NCBI GenBank assembly: GCA_963730165.1
Contig: CAVSQS010000008.1
Location: forward strand, 248,001-312,000
Reading direction: 5' to 3'
Source of the DNA: DASSQJ01 sp963730165
GTDB lineage: Bacteria > Actinomycetota > Actinomycetes > Actinomycetales > Dermatophilaceae
DNA length: 64,000 bases
How positions within the stretch are numbered: position 1 is the stretch's first letter; each line of letters begins with the position of its first letter. Made by a program: the position numbers and the translations under genes. Of the stretch, positions 16,706-24,755 are shown in pieces. Under the pieces are notes generated by a model. That model saw nothing but the letters and a program-made list of their open reading frames with translations, was not told the origin of the DNA and ran no database searches.

Positions 16706-16735
16706 GGGCCGCCCACCGGCGGCGCCGGTCGGCCC
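16706..16735. terminator. Hairpin between convergent regX3 and lpqE-like genes
   Basis: Nested inverted repeat (gggccg / cggccc outside, accgg / ccggt inside) in the 48-base gap between two converging stop codons. Likely a bidirectional terminator without a U tract. Confidence 0.5.
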
Positions 16736-16741
16736 GTCGGC

Positions 16742-17218
16742 TCAGGAGCCGCTGCCGAGGAGGCCGGTGTAGAACCGGTTGTCGAGGAGCACCGGCACCT
16801 GGACGACGTTCTGGCCGGCCTCACGGGTGGTGACGGTGAGGTAGACCATGGCCCCCGGCTTGGCCGGGACGGAGGGCAGCTGCACCTGCTCGGTGCTGTC
16901 GGTGATGGTGTCGCCCGAGTACGGCGCCACGGAGGACGACCCGGTGGCGGACGGACCGCCCTGGATTCCGAAGGTGACGTCGACGGCGTTGCCGGTCTCG
17001 TTGACGACCTGCCCGACGACCACGCCCGGACCGTTCTCGGTGGCGGTGACGATCGCGAGGTTGCGCAGCGAGAGCCCCGGGATCGTGAGGGGCACGCCGT
17101 CGGCCGGGATGTACGGCTCGTTGGTCTGCACGGGCGAGAAGACAGCGCAGGCAGAGACGAGGAGCGAGGCCGCCGCGGCGGCGGACAGGCGCAGGGTGGT
17201 GGCGGCACGGTTCGTCAC
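16742..17218 (-). CDS. LpqE-like lipoprotein
   Basis: 158-residue secreted lipoprotein. A signal peptide with lipobox LLVSAC places the modified cysteine near residue 25, after which the mature protein is a beta-rich domain (VVVGQVVNETGNAVDVTF). It lies divergent to carD, exactly as lpqE (Rv3584) does in Mycobacterium tuberculosis, and that synteny together with the lipobox is the basis for the name. Starts at GTG 17218, 7 bases after a -10 box. Function unknown. Confidence 0.7.
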   Translation of the reverse strand: MTNRAATTLRLSAAAAASLLVSACAVFSPVQTNEPYIPADGVPLTIPGLSLRNLAIVTATENGPGVVVGQVVNETGNAVDVTFGIQGGPSATGSSSVAPYSGDTITDSTEQVQLPSVPAKPGAMVYLTVTTREAGQNVVQVPVLLDNRFYTGLLGSGS

Positions 17219-17225
17219 GCCGCAC

Positions 17226-17231
17226 AGGATA
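17226..17231 (-). promoter_or_regulatory. -10 box (TATCCT) for lpqE-like gene
   Basis: TATCCT on the minus strand lies 7 bases before the GTG, giving a leaderless mRNA. Confidence 0.5.
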
Positions 17232-17484
17232 GCGGGGGCGCGCAGCGGGCGTCGGGCAGGCGCGGATGACGGACCGCCACCCGCCATCGGCCGCCCCGTC
17301 GGGCCATGCCCGGACCCCCGCCGACGAGGCCGTGGAACTCGCGCCCGAGGGCCTGCCGCGCACGCGCGAAGCATGTCGCGGCCAGATCTGTCAACCCCCG
17401 AATCGGCGTTCGTGGACACCCTCCCAAGCCCCTGACCTGCGACAATGTCGAGAAGTTGCATTCGTGCACACCCGCGTGTCGTGC

Positions 17485-17490
17485 TATCCT
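17485..17490 (+). promoter_or_regulatory. -10 box (TATCCT) and ribosome site for carD
   Basis: TATCCT lies 27 bases before the carD ATG. A strong ribosome site (aaagggga, 17501-17508) sits between them, so unlike many genes here carD has a leader. Confidence 0.5.
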
Positions 17491-17517
17491 TGGACCCGCG
17501 AAAGGGGACAACAACAG

Positions 17518-18000
17518 ATGGTTTTCAAGGTCGGCGAAACGGTCGTGTACCCCCATCACGGGGCCGCGCGCATCGAGGAGATCAACACCCGCACGATCCG
17601 CGGAGAGGAGAAGCTCTACCTCAAACTCAAGGTCGCTCAGGGTGACCTCGTCATCGAGGTTCCTGCCGAGAACTGTGACCTCGTCGGTGTCCGCGACGTC
17701 GTCGACAAGGAGGGTCTCGACAAGGTCTTCGAGGTCCTGCGCACCCCGTACGCCGAGGAGCCGACCAACTGGTCCCGCCGCTTCAAGGCCAACCTCGAGA
17801 AGCTCGCCTCCGGCGACGTCATCAAGGTCGCCGAGGTCGTCCGCGACCTGTGGCGCCGCGACAAGGACCGTGGCCTGTCCGCCGGTGAGAAGCGCATGCT
17901 CGCCAAGGCCCGCCAGATCCTCGTCTCCGAGCTCGCGCTCGCCGAGAAGACCGACGAGGACAAGGCCGAGTCCATCCTCGATGAGGTCCTCGCGTCCTGA
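17518..18000 (+). CDS. carD: CarD-family RNA polymerase-binding regulator
   Basis: 160-residue essential actinobacterial transcription factor. It binds the RNA polymerase beta subunit and stabilises open complexes at rRNA and housekeeping promoters. The N-terminal Tudor-like domain starts MVFKVGETVVYPHHGAARI; the C-terminal helical DNA-binding domain includes NWSRRFKANLEKL with the conserved tryptophan near residue 86. ispD follows 32 bases downstream, the carD-ispD-ispF arrangement known in mycobacteria. Confidence 0.95.
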   Translation: MVFKVGETVVYPHHGAARIEEINTRTIRGEEKLYLKLKVAQGDLVIEVPAENCDLVGVRDVVDKEGLDKVFEVLRTPYAEEPTNWSRRFKANLEKLASGDVIKVAEVVRDLWRRDKDRGLSAGEKRMLAKARQILVSELALAEKTDEDKAESILDEVLAS

Positions 18001-18032
18001 GCGCTCACCCGGCTCCGGCCGCCCAGCCCGAC

Positions 18033-18743
18033 GTGACCGACGACGCCGACACCGCCCCGCGCGGTGTCGGCGTCGTCGTGGTCGCGGCCGGGACCGGGTC
18101 CAGGCTCGGGGCGGACGCCCCCAAGGCCTTCGTCCACCTGGCCGGTCGGCCCATCCTCGGCCACGCCCTCGACACCGTCGTGCGGGTCGCCGGGCTTCGC
18201 TCGGTCGCCGTCGTCGTGCCGGCCGAGCTCGCCGACACCGGCGACCCGGCCTGGGAGGGCATCGACCTGCCGGTGGGGGCCCGCGTCATCCCCGGGGGCA
18301 CCGAGCGGGCCGAGTCGGTCGCGGCCGGTGTCGCGCTCGTCGCCGACGACTGCGACGTCGTCCTCGTCCACGACGCGGCGCGCTGCCTGACCCCGCTCGC
18401 GGTCTTCGAGAGGGTCGTCGAGGCTGTGCGCGCCGGCACGGGGGGGACCGCGGGGGCGGTCCCCGGGCTGCCGGTCGTCGACACGGTCAAGACGGTCGAC
18501 TCCCAGGGCGTCATCACCGGTACGCCCGACCGGTCGGCGCTGCGCGCGGTTCAGACCCCGCAGGGCTTCCGCCGCGACGTGCTCCTCGAGGCCTACCGCA
18601 GCGGCCAGGTGGCCACCGACGACGCCGCCCTCGTCGAGCGGATGGGGCACAAGGTCCTCGTCGTCGACGGAGACCAGCTGGCATTCAAGGTGACCCTGCC
18701 GGCCGACCTCGACCACGCCGAGCGCCTCCTCGCCGGCTCCTGA
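18033..18743 (+). CDS. ispD: 2-C-methyl-D-erythritol 4-phosphate cytidylyltransferase
   Basis: 236-residue enzyme of the MEP isoprenoid pathway that joins CTP and methylerythritol phosphate. Signatures: VVAAGTGSRLGADAPKAF (CTP-binding glycine-rich loop with catalytic Arg and Lys), VHDAARCL near residue 110, and TDDAALVERMG near residue 195. Starts at GTG 18033. ispF, usually adjacent, is 1.2 kb away because an oxidoreductase gene on the other strand lies between them. Confidence 0.93.
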   Translation: MTDDADTAPRGVGVVVVAAGTGSRLGADAPKAFVHLAGRPILGHALDTVVRVAGLRSVAVVVPAELADTGDPAWEGIDLPVGARVIPGGTERAESVAAGVALVADDCDVVLVHDAARCLTPLAVFERVVEAVRAGTGGTAGAVPGLPVVDTVKTVDSQGVITGTPDRSALRAVQTPQGFRRDVLLEAYRSGQVATDDAALVERMGHKVLVVDGDQLAFKVTLPADLDHAERLLAGS

Positions 18744-18761
18744 CCCCCGGGCCTCGGCTCT

Positions 18762-18776
18762 TCGGGGTCACCCCGA
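18762..18776. terminator. Hairpin between convergent ispD and oxidoreductase genes
   Basis: Perfect inverted repeat tcggggt-c-accccga in the 120-base gap. A second imperfect stem (cttct...agaag) follows at about 18799-18823. Likely a bidirectional transcription stop. Confidence 0.45.
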
Positions 18777-18863
18777 ACTCCCCGGTGAGGCACCGCCTTC
18801 TTCCCGGTGCTTCCCGGGAGAAGTCGGTGTCCCGGACGTCGCCGGGGCTCGCCGCGGGCCGGC

Positions 18864-19781
18864 TCAGGCCGCGTGCAGCAGCTCGACCACGGGTCGCATC
18901 GCCTCGATGGATGCCGATGTCCTCGGCTCGATGTCGCAGCGGACCTCGGCGAACCCGAGCCCTTGCACGGTGAGCAGGGTCTCGGCGATCGACTCGGCGC
19001 TCCCGGTCACGGGGTGGTCCATCCCGATCTCGTCGGGGACGTCGAACCCCGGCGGCACGACGGTGTACCAGTCGTAGGTCCGCTCGAGCCCGTCCGGGTC
19101 GCGGCCCTCGGCCTCGCACGCGCGGCCGAGCTCGTCGACGAGCGGCTGGACGCGTTCCCGTAGCTGCTCCGGCGTCTCGTTCCATCCCCACCAGTTCCAC
19201 ACGTCGGCGTAGCGGGCCACCAGGCGCAGCATCCGTGGCCCGGCGGCGGCGATGTGGATCGGCGGGCCCTCGGGGCGTGGCCCGCGCAGGACCATCTCGG
19301 CGCCCCGAGCGGAGTGGAACTCGCCGGCGAAGTCGACGTGCCCGGTCCGCAGCAGGGTGTGGATGACCTGGATCGCCTCCGCGAAGCGCGAGTAGCGCCT
19401 GTCGGTCGGGAAGCCGAAGGCCTCGTAGTCGGAGTCGGGGGTGTTGCCGGCGCCGAGGCCGAAGATGTACCGCCCCCCGGAGACCTCGTCGAGCGTCTCG
19501 GCGACCTTCGCGAGCATCGCCGGCGACCGGTAGGGCGTGTTGAGTACCGACTGGCCGATCTCGATCCGCGAGGTGCTCGCGGCGAGGGCGGCGACGACGG
19601 CGACCGACTCCCAGCACCCCTGGCTCACCTCCTCACCGCGGTAGAGGAGGGCGTCCTCGACGACGAACGAGTCGAAGCCGGCGTCCTCCGCCGCCGCCGC
19701 CCACGCGCTGAGCTTCGCCCAGGTCGGGGCGTCGGGGTCGTCCGCGGCGCCGTGGAGGGGGTTGACGAGTCCGATCCGCAT
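18864..19781 (-). CDS. LLM-class flavin-dependent oxidoreductase
   Basis: 305-residue luciferase-like TIM-barrel protein, probably using F420 or FMN. Visible family features: GLVNPLHG at strand 1, WESVAVVAALAASTSRIEIG at the conserved strand-4 region, RYIFGLGAGN, and PIHIAAAGPRMLRLVARYAD, the C-terminal cofactor-loop motif. Starts at ATG 19781. It interrupts the ispD-ispF pair on the opposite strand, which points to a later insertion. The substrate is not predictable. Confidence 0.85.
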   Translation of the reverse strand: MRIGLVNPLHGAADDPDAPTWAKLSAWAAAAEDAGFDSFVVEDALLYRGEEVSQGCWESVAVVAALAASTSRIEIGQSVLNTPYRSPAMLAKVAETLDEVSGGRYIFGLGAGNTPDSDYEAFGFPTDRRYSRFAEAIQVIHTLLRTGHVDFAGEFHSARGAEMVLRGPRPEGPPIHIAAAGPRMLRLVARYADVWNWWGWNETPEQLRERVQPLVDELGRACEAEGRDPDGLERTYDWYTVVPPGFDVPDEIGMDHPVTGSAESIAETLLTVQGLGFAEVRCDIEPRTSASIEAMRPVVELLHAA

Positions 19782-19906
19782 GGGTCACACCTGTGTCCGT
19801 CGGGGGTCACGACGTCTCGCCACGTTACCCGCGCGGGTGCCTCGGCGCGAGGGTCGAGCGGCGGTGGCCGACGGTCCGCGCCACCGGATGGTGTTGGATG
19901 GGGCGC

Positions 19907-20428
19907 ATGTCGGGCTCGACGGGCGACGGTGGACCGGGGTCCGTCTGGCTGCCCCGGGTGGGAGTCGGCGTCGACGTGCACGCCTTCGCGCCCGAGGGCT
20001 CCGACCGCGAGCTGCACGTGGCCGGACTGCTCTGGCCGGGGGAGCGTGGGCTCGACGGGCACTCCGACGCGGACGTCGCCGCCCACGCCGCCTGCGACGC
20101 GCTGTTCTCCGCCGCCGGGATCGGTGACCTCGGGGCCCACTTCGGCACCTCCCGGCCCGAGCTCGCGGGTGCGTCCGGCGCCACGCTGCTCGCCGAGGCG
20201 GCGCGGCTGGTTCGTGCGGCGGGCTACGAGGTCGGCAACGTCGCGGTCCAGGTGGTCGGCAACCGCCCCAAGATCGGCACCCGCCGCGCCGAGGCGGAGG
20301 CGGCGCTCTCGGACGCCGCCGGTGCACCGGTGTCGGTGAGCGGCACGACGACGGACGGGCTCGGCCTCACCGGCCGTGGCGAGGGCGTGGCCGCCATCGC
20401 CACGGCGCTCGTGCTGCGCCGCACCTGA
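19907..20428 (+). CDS. ispF: 2-C-methyl-D-erythritol 2,4-cyclodiphosphate synthase
   Basis: 173-residue trimeric MEP-pathway enzyme. The metal-binding D-x-H is in GVGVDVHAF near residue 20, GLDGHSDADV follows near residue 50, and the C-terminal TTTDGLGLTGRGEG motif closes the active site. The ATG at 19907 gives an N-terminal extension of about 15 residues before the usual start, so a later internal start is possible. The gene converges on the NUDIX gene. Confidence 0.93.
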   Translation: MSGSTGDGGPGSVWLPRVGVGVDVHAFAPEGSDRELHVAGLLWPGERGLDGHSDADVAAHAACDALFSAAGIGDLGAHFGTSRPELAGASGATLLAEAARLVRAAGYEVGNVAVQVVGNRPKIGTRRAEAEAALSDAAGAPVSVSGTTTDGLGLTGRGEGVAAIATALVLRRT

Positions 20429-20458
20429 CCCCACCGGGGCTGGGGCGCTCGGGGTCAG
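20425..20458. terminator. Hairpin over the converging ispF and NUDIX stops
   Basis: Inverted repeat ctgacccc / ggggtcag spanning both stop codons (the TGA of each gene is inside an arm). Likely a shared bidirectional terminator. Confidence 0.5.
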
Positions 20459-20934
20459 AAGCCGGTGAGCTCGACGGGGTCGGCCGGCAGGCCGCAGGTG
20501 ACCAGCTCGCGGTAGAGGCGCGGGAGCTGCCGCGGCGCGAAGACCGCAGCCGAGGCCGCGAGCTCCGCGGGGCTCCACCAGCGCACGTCGTGGACGTGCT
20601 CGGCGCGCAGCCGTTCGGCGGTCAGGGCCGGCCGCGGGGTGAACCGGGGGACGCGGACGAGGTGGATGTGGTCGACCTGCCCGTCCCAGCCGTCCATCGC
20701 GAAGGTCGCGGTCTTGGTCCAGACCTCGGGGCCGAGCTCGTCGACCTCGAGCCCCACCTCCTCGCGCAGCTCGCGCCGCAGGGCGTCGAGCCGGGTCTCG
20801 CCGGGCTCCATGCCACCGCCGGGGTTGGCCCAGAAGCCGCCTGCCGGTTCCAGCCCCGGCCAGTCGAACCGGACCAGCAGCATCCAGCCCTCCTCGTCGA
20901 GGACGAGCCCCCGGACGCTCTCGCGCAGCCGCAC
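20455..20934 (-). CDS. NUDIX hydrolase
   Basis: 159-residue pyrophosphohydrolase. The Nudix box runs from GGGMEPGE to RELREEVG at about residues 40-60, with the conserved glycine, glutamates and RE-x-x-EE. WANPGGG precedes it as in ADP-ribose/NTP-type members. Starts at GTG 20934, 6 bases after a -10 box. The substrate cannot be fixed from sequence. Confidence 0.87.
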   Translation of the reverse strand: MRLRESVRGLVLDEEGWMLLVRFDWPGLEPAGGFWANPGGGMEPGETRLDALRRELREEVGLEVDELGPEVWTKTATFAMDGWDGQVDHIHLVRVPRFTPRPALTAERLRAEHVHDVRWWSPAELAASAAVFAPRQLPRLYRELVTCGLPADPVELTGF

Positions 20935-20940
20935 CCGGCG

Positions 20941-20946
20941 AGCCTA
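20941..20946 (-). promoter_or_regulatory. -10 box (TAGGCT) for the NUDIX gene
   Basis: TAGGCT on the minus strand, 6 bases before the GTG; leaderless arrangement. Confidence 0.5.
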
Positions 20947-20994
20947 CGCGCGATCGCCCACCTCGCGACGGCGTCGGTCCCGGGGCGGTGCCGG

Positions 20995-21318
20995 TCAGCG
21001 GCTGCGCATGCCCGCGCGGCGGTCATCCCCGACGATGCGCGCCATCCGCTGCAGCTCGGCGACGTGCCCGCACAGGGCTTCCCGCCCGGCCGCCGTCAGC
21101 ACGACCGTCGTGACCTGCCGCCCGTCGCGCGAGCCCCGCTCGAGCCGGGTGTACCCACGGGTCGAGAGCACCTTGAGGTGCTTGGACAGCGCGGAGTCCG
21201 AGAGCTCCATGGCGTCGCGGACGTCGCCGAAGTCGGTGCCGGTGGACGGTACGAGGTACGCGCAGATCCGCAGCCGGTGCGGCTCGTGGATCACCTCGTC
21301 GAAGACCGGATGGGGCAC
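20995..21318 (-). CDS. Winged-helix transcriptional regulator
   Basis: 107-residue DNA-binding protein of the ArsR/MarR-like winged-helix type. DVRDAMELSDSALSKHLKVL forms the helix-turn-helix, and RGYTRLERGSRDGRQVTTV is the wing. No metal-binding cysteines are present. Starts at GTG 21318, 6 bases from a -10 box. It is divergent from the mycothiol dehydrogenase gene, 178 bases away, and may regulate it (inference). Confidence 0.8.
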   Translation of the reverse strand: MPHPVFDEVIHEPHRLRICAYLVPSTGTDFGDVRDAMELSDSALSKHLKVLSTRGYTRLERGSRDGRQVTTVVLTAAGREALCGHVAELQRMARIVGDDRRAGMRSR

Positions 21319-21324
21319 GGTCGC

Positions 21325-21330
21325 AGCATA
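21325..21330 (-). promoter_or_regulatory. -10 box (TATGCT) for the winged-helix regulator
   Basis: TATGCT on the minus strand, 6 bases before the GTG; leaderless arrangement. Confidence 0.5.
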
Positions 21331-21432
21331 CGACGGGCTTTCCCGGCCGGAAAGGTCGGGAACGCGTTCTCGGACAGGGGCCGAGAGCGCGTGGACGTCC
21401 TCCGGGCGGGGCGGGCGCGCACCCCCCGCGAC

Positions 21433-21438
21433 TACCCT
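21433..21438 (+). promoter_or_regulatory. -10 box (TACCCT) for the mycothiol dehydrogenase operon
   Basis: TACCCT lies 58 bases before the GTG. A ribosome site (gggggaggag) is just ahead of the start, so this operon has a normal leader. Confidence 0.4.
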
Positions 21439-21496
21439 GCTGGGCACCGATGCAGCGTCGCCGACCGGACCCGCCCGTCCGGGGGAGGAGTGCCCC

Positions 21497-22597
21497 GTGC
21501 CGCAGACCGTCCGAGGAGTCATCGCCCGGAGCAAGGGGGCGCCCGTCGAGCTCGTCGACGTCGTCGTGCCCGACCCCGGGCCCCGTGAGGCGGTGGTCCG
21601 CGTCGAGGCGTGCGGGGTCTGCCACACCGACCTGCACTACCGCGAGGGCGGCATCAACGACGAGTTCCCGTTCCTGCTCGGCCACGAGGCGGCGGGGACG
21701 GTCGAGGCGGTCGGCGACGGCGTCACGCAGGTCGCACCGGGCGACTTCGTCATCCTCAACTGGAGGGCCGTCTGCGGCCAGTGCCGCGCCTGTCGCCGGG
21801 GCCGGCCCTGGTACTGCTTCGCCACCCACAACGCGTCCCAGCGGATGACGCTCACCGACGGCACCGAGCTCAGCCCGGCTCTGGGCATCGGCGCCTTCAT
21901 CGACAAGACGCTCGTCGCCGCCGGGCAGTGCACCAGGGTCGAGCGCACCGACCCCGCCGCCGTCGGGCTGCTCGGGTGCGGCGTCATGGCCGGGTTCGGG
22001 GCGGCGGTGAACACCGGTGGCGTCGGGAGGGGTGACTCCATCGCGGTCATCGGGTGCGGCGGCGTGGGCAGCGCGGCGGTCGCCGGCGCCCGCGTCGCCG
22101 GCGCGACGACGATCGTCGCCGTCGACACCGACGCCCGCAAGCTCGAGGCGGCGCGAGCGCTCGGTGCCACGCACACCGTCGACGCCTCGGTCGAGGACCC
22201 GGTCGAGGCGATCCGGGCCGCGACGGGGGGCTTCGGCGCCGACGTCGTCGTCGAGGCGGTGGGGCGCCCCGAGACCTACGAGCAGGCGTTCTACGCGCGT
22301 GACCTGGCCGGCACGGTGGTGCTCGTCGGGGTCCCGACCCCCGAGCAGACCGTCACCCTGCCGATGATCGAGGTGTTCGGCCGCGGGGGGTCGCTGAAGT
22401 CCAGCTGGTACGGCGACTGCCTGCCGTCGCGCGACTTCCCGATGCTCGTCGACCTCTACGAGCAGGGCCGGTTCGACCTCGACGCCTTCGTCAGCGAGCG
22501 GATCGGCATCGGTGACGTCGAGTCGGCCTTCACCAAGATGCACCGTGGCGACGTCCTTCGCTCGGTCGTCGTCATGGACGGTGGAGGAGGCGCATGA
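21497..22597 (+). CDS. S-(hydroxymethyl)mycothiol dehydrogenase
   Basis: 366-residue zinc-dependent medium-chain dehydrogenase that oxidises the formaldehyde-mycothiol adduct (formaldehyde detoxification; MSH/MscR type). The catalytic zinc ligands lie in ACGVCHTDLHYREGG and GHEAAG, and the structural zinc cysteines in CGQCRACRRGRPWYC. GCGGVGSAAVAGARVAG is the NAD-binding loop. The long insertion (THNASQRMTLTDG) is typical of the mycothiol class. It overlaps the MBL-fold gene (ATGA), matching the Rv2259-Rv2260 pair of mycobacteria. mshA in the same window supplies the thiol. Confidence 0.92.
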   Translation: MPQTVRGVIARSKGAPVELVDVVVPDPGPREAVVRVEACGVCHTDLHYREGGINDEFPFLLGHEAAGTVEAVGDGVTQVAPGDFVILNWRAVCGQCRACRRGRPWYCFATHNASQRMTLTDGTELSPALGIGAFIDKTLVAAGQCTRVERTDPAAVGLLGCGVMAGFGAAVNTGGVGRGDSIAVIGCGGVGSAAVAGARVAGATTIVAVDTDARKLEAARALGATHTVDASVEDPVEAIRAATGGFGADVVVEAVGRPETYEQAFYARDLAGTVVLVGVPTPEQTVTLPMIEVFGRGGSLKSSWYGDCLPSRDFPMLVDLYEQGRFDLDAFVSERIGIGDVESAFTKMHRGDVLRSVVVMDGGGGA

Positions 22598-23265
22598 GCG
22601 GCGCGGTCAGCATCGGGATGCCGGTCCCGACCTCGCCGGGGGGCGTACGGGTCGAGCGGGTCGTCACCTCGGGGGTCTTCGAGCTCGACGGGGGCTCCTG
22701 GGAGGTCGACAACAACGTCTGGCTCGTCGGTGACGACGACGAGGTGCTGGTCGTCGACGCCGCGCACGACGCGGACGCCATCCTCGACGCGGTCGCCGGC
22801 CGCCACGTCGTCGGGGTCGTGTGCACCCACGGCCACAACGACCACGTCAACGCGGTCCCGGGGCTGGTCGCCGCGACCGGGGCGGCGGCGTCGCTCCACC
22901 CGGCCGACCGCGTCCTCTGGGACCGGTCGCAGGTCGAGCCGCCCGGCGCCGAGCTCGCCGAGGGACAGGTCGTCCGCGTGGGCGACGTCGAGCTCACGGT
23001 GCTGCACACCCCGGGGCACTCGCCGGGCGCCTGCTGCCTGCACGCGCCGTCGCTCGGGGTGCTCCTCTCCGGCGACACGCTGTTCCGGGGTGGCCCGGGG
23101 GCCACCGGCCGCTCCTACAGCGACTTCCCGACGATCATCGCCTCCATCCGGACCCGGCTGCTGACCCTGCCGCCGGAGACGGTCGTGCTCACCGGCCACG
23201 GCGACCCGACGACCATCGGCGAGGAGGCCCCGCACCTCCAGGAGTGGATCGACCGGGGCCACTGA
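22594..23265 (+). CDS. MBL-fold metallo-hydrolase (mycothiol dehydrogenase partner)
   Basis: 223-residue metallo-beta-lactamase-fold hydrolase. The metal motif CTHGHNDHVN (HxHxDH) lies near residue 78, HTPGHSPGACCL near residue 133 carries the next histidine, SGDTLF the bridging aspartate, and TGHGDPTT the last histidine. Paired with the dehydrogenase it may hydrolyse a mycothiol thioester such as S-formylmycothiol, by analogy with glyoxalase II-type enzymes (inference). Confidence 0.87.
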   Translation: MSGAVSIGMPVPTSPGGVRVERVVTSGVFELDGGSWEVDNNVWLVGDDDEVLVVDAAHDADAILDAVAGRHVVGVVCTHGHNDHVNAVPGLVAATGAAASLHPADRVLWDRSQVEPPGAELAEGQVVRVGDVELTVLHTPGHSPGACCLHAPSLGVLLSGDTLFRGGPGATGRSYSDFPTIIASIRTRLLTLPPETVVLTGHGDPTTIGEEAPHLQEWIDRGH

Positions 23266-23307
23266 CCGGCCACCTCCCGCGGTTCGGGCTGGATGCCGCG
23301 CCGCCGG

Positions 23308-23313
23308 TAGCCT
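23308..23313 (+). promoter_or_regulatory. -10 box (TAGCCT), probably leaderless
   Basis: TAGCCT ends 7 bases before the cysS GTG. Confidence 0.5.
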
Positions 23314-23320
23314 TGGCCGG

Positions 23321-24754
23321 GTGACCCTCAGGCTGTTCGACTCCATGTCCCGCGAGCTGCGTGACTTCGTGCCCGTCCTTCCCGGGAAGGCGGGCATCTA
23401 CATCTGCGGGCTCACGACCCAGGCGCCGCCACACATCGGGCACGTGCGCTTCGCCGTCGCATTCGACATCCTCCGGCGCTGGCTCGAGCGCGGCCACGGG
23501 TACGACGTCACGCTCATCCGCAACGTCACCGACATCGACGACAAGATCCTCGCCAGGTCAGCCGACGAGGGGCAGCCCTGGTACGCCATCTCGTACCGCA
23601 ACGAGATGGAGACCGCGGCCGCGCTCGAGGCCCTCGGCGTCCTCCCGCCGACCTACGAGCCGCGGGCCACCGGGCACGTCCCGGAGATGGTCGAGCTCAT
23701 GGAGACCCTCGTCGAGAAGGGCCACGCCTACCGTGCCGAGGACGGCTCCGGCGACGTCTACTTCGACGTGCGCAGCTGGCCGAGCTACGGCGAGCTGACC
23801 CACCAGAGCGTCGACGACATGGCCGACGCCGAGGACGCCGACCCCCGCGGCAAGCACGACCCGCGCGACTTCGCGCTGTGGAAGGGCCACAAGCCCGACG
23901 AGCCGCCGACGGCCTCCTGGCCCACCCCGTTCGGGGCCGGGCGACCCGGCTGGCACCTCGAGTGCTCGGCGATGGCCCGCAAGTACCTCGGCGACACGTT
24001 CGACATCCACGGCGGCGGCGTCGACCTGCGCTTCCCCCACCACGAGAACGAGATCGCGCAGTCGCGCGCGGCCGGGCTCGGGTTCGCCAACTACTGGCTG
24101 CACAACGCCTGGGTGACGATGGGCGGCGAGAAGATGAGCAAGTCCCTCGGCAACTCGCTGCGGGTCAGCGAGGTCGTCAAGGAGCACCGTCCGCTCGCGG
24201 TCCGCTACTACCTCTCCGCGGCGCACTACCGGTCGACGATCGAGTACCACGAGGGCTCCATCGAGGAGGCGGGCTCGGCGGTCGAGCGCATCGAGGGCTT
24301 CCTCCACCGGGCGCTGCCCGGGGCGACGACCCTCCTCCCCGACGGTGCGGCGGACCTGCCGGAGGAGTTCCGCGAGGCGATGGACGACGACCTCGGCGTC
24401 TCCGGCGCGCTCGCCGTCGTCCACGAGACGGTGCGGGCCGGCAACACCGCGCTCGACGACGGCGACCACGAGGATGCCGCGGCCATCGCCCGGCAGGTGG
24501 TCGCCATGACCGACGTCATCGGCGTCAACCCGCTCGACCCGGTGTGGTCGGAGGCGGAGGGTGACGGGGGTGCCGCGATGGCCGCGCTCGAGTCGCTGGT
24601 GCGCGACCGGGTGGGCGCGCGGGCCGCCGCCCGCAGCGCCCGCGACTACGACACGGCGGACGCGATCCGCGACGAGCTGGCCGCCGCCGGGGTCGTCCTC
24701 GAGGACACCGCCGCCGGCGCCCGCTGGTCGCTCGCCCGCGGGCGGGGTGAGTGA
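23321..24754 (+). CDS. cysS: Cysteinyl-tRNA synthetase
   Basis: 477-residue class I synthetase charging tRNA-Cys. Zinc cysteine in IYICGLT, HIGH motif as PHIGH near residue 38, second zinc site in WHLECSAMA and HHENE, and KMSKS in GGEKMSKSLGN near residue 270. The homologous mycothiol ligase MshC is about 410 residues and lacks the C-terminal anticodon-binding extension seen here; the carD-ispD-ispF-cysS-rlmB order also fits CysS. Starts at GTG 23321. Confidence 0.93.
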   Translation: MTLRLFDSMSRELRDFVPVLPGKAGIYICGLTTQAPPHIGHVRFAVAFDILRRWLERGHGYDVTLIRNVTDIDDKILARSADEGQPWYAISYRNEMETAAALEALGVLPPTYEPRATGHVPEMVELMETLVEKGHAYRAEDGSGDVYFDVRSWPSYGELTHQSVDDMADAEDADPRGKHDPRDFALWKGHKPDEPPTASWPTPFGAGRPGWHLECSAMARKYLGDTFDIHGGGVDLRFPHHENEIAQSRAAGLGFANYWLHNAWVTMGGEKMSKSLGNSLRVSEVVKEHRPLAVRYYLSAAHYRSTIEYHEGSIEEAGSAVERIEGFLHRALPGATTLLPDGAADLPEEFREAMDDDLGVSGALAVVHETVRAGNTALDDGDHEDAAAIARQVVAMTDVIGVNPLDPVWSEAEGDGGAAMAALESLVRDRVGARAAARSARDYDTADAIRDELAAAGVVLEDTAAGARWSLARGRGE

Positions 24755-24755
24755 C

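Noticed and set aside
23321..24754. MshC (mycothiol ligase) instead of CysS
   Set aside because: The protein is about 477 residues with a C-terminal extension, and the carD-ispD-ispF-cysS-rlmB order fits CysS.
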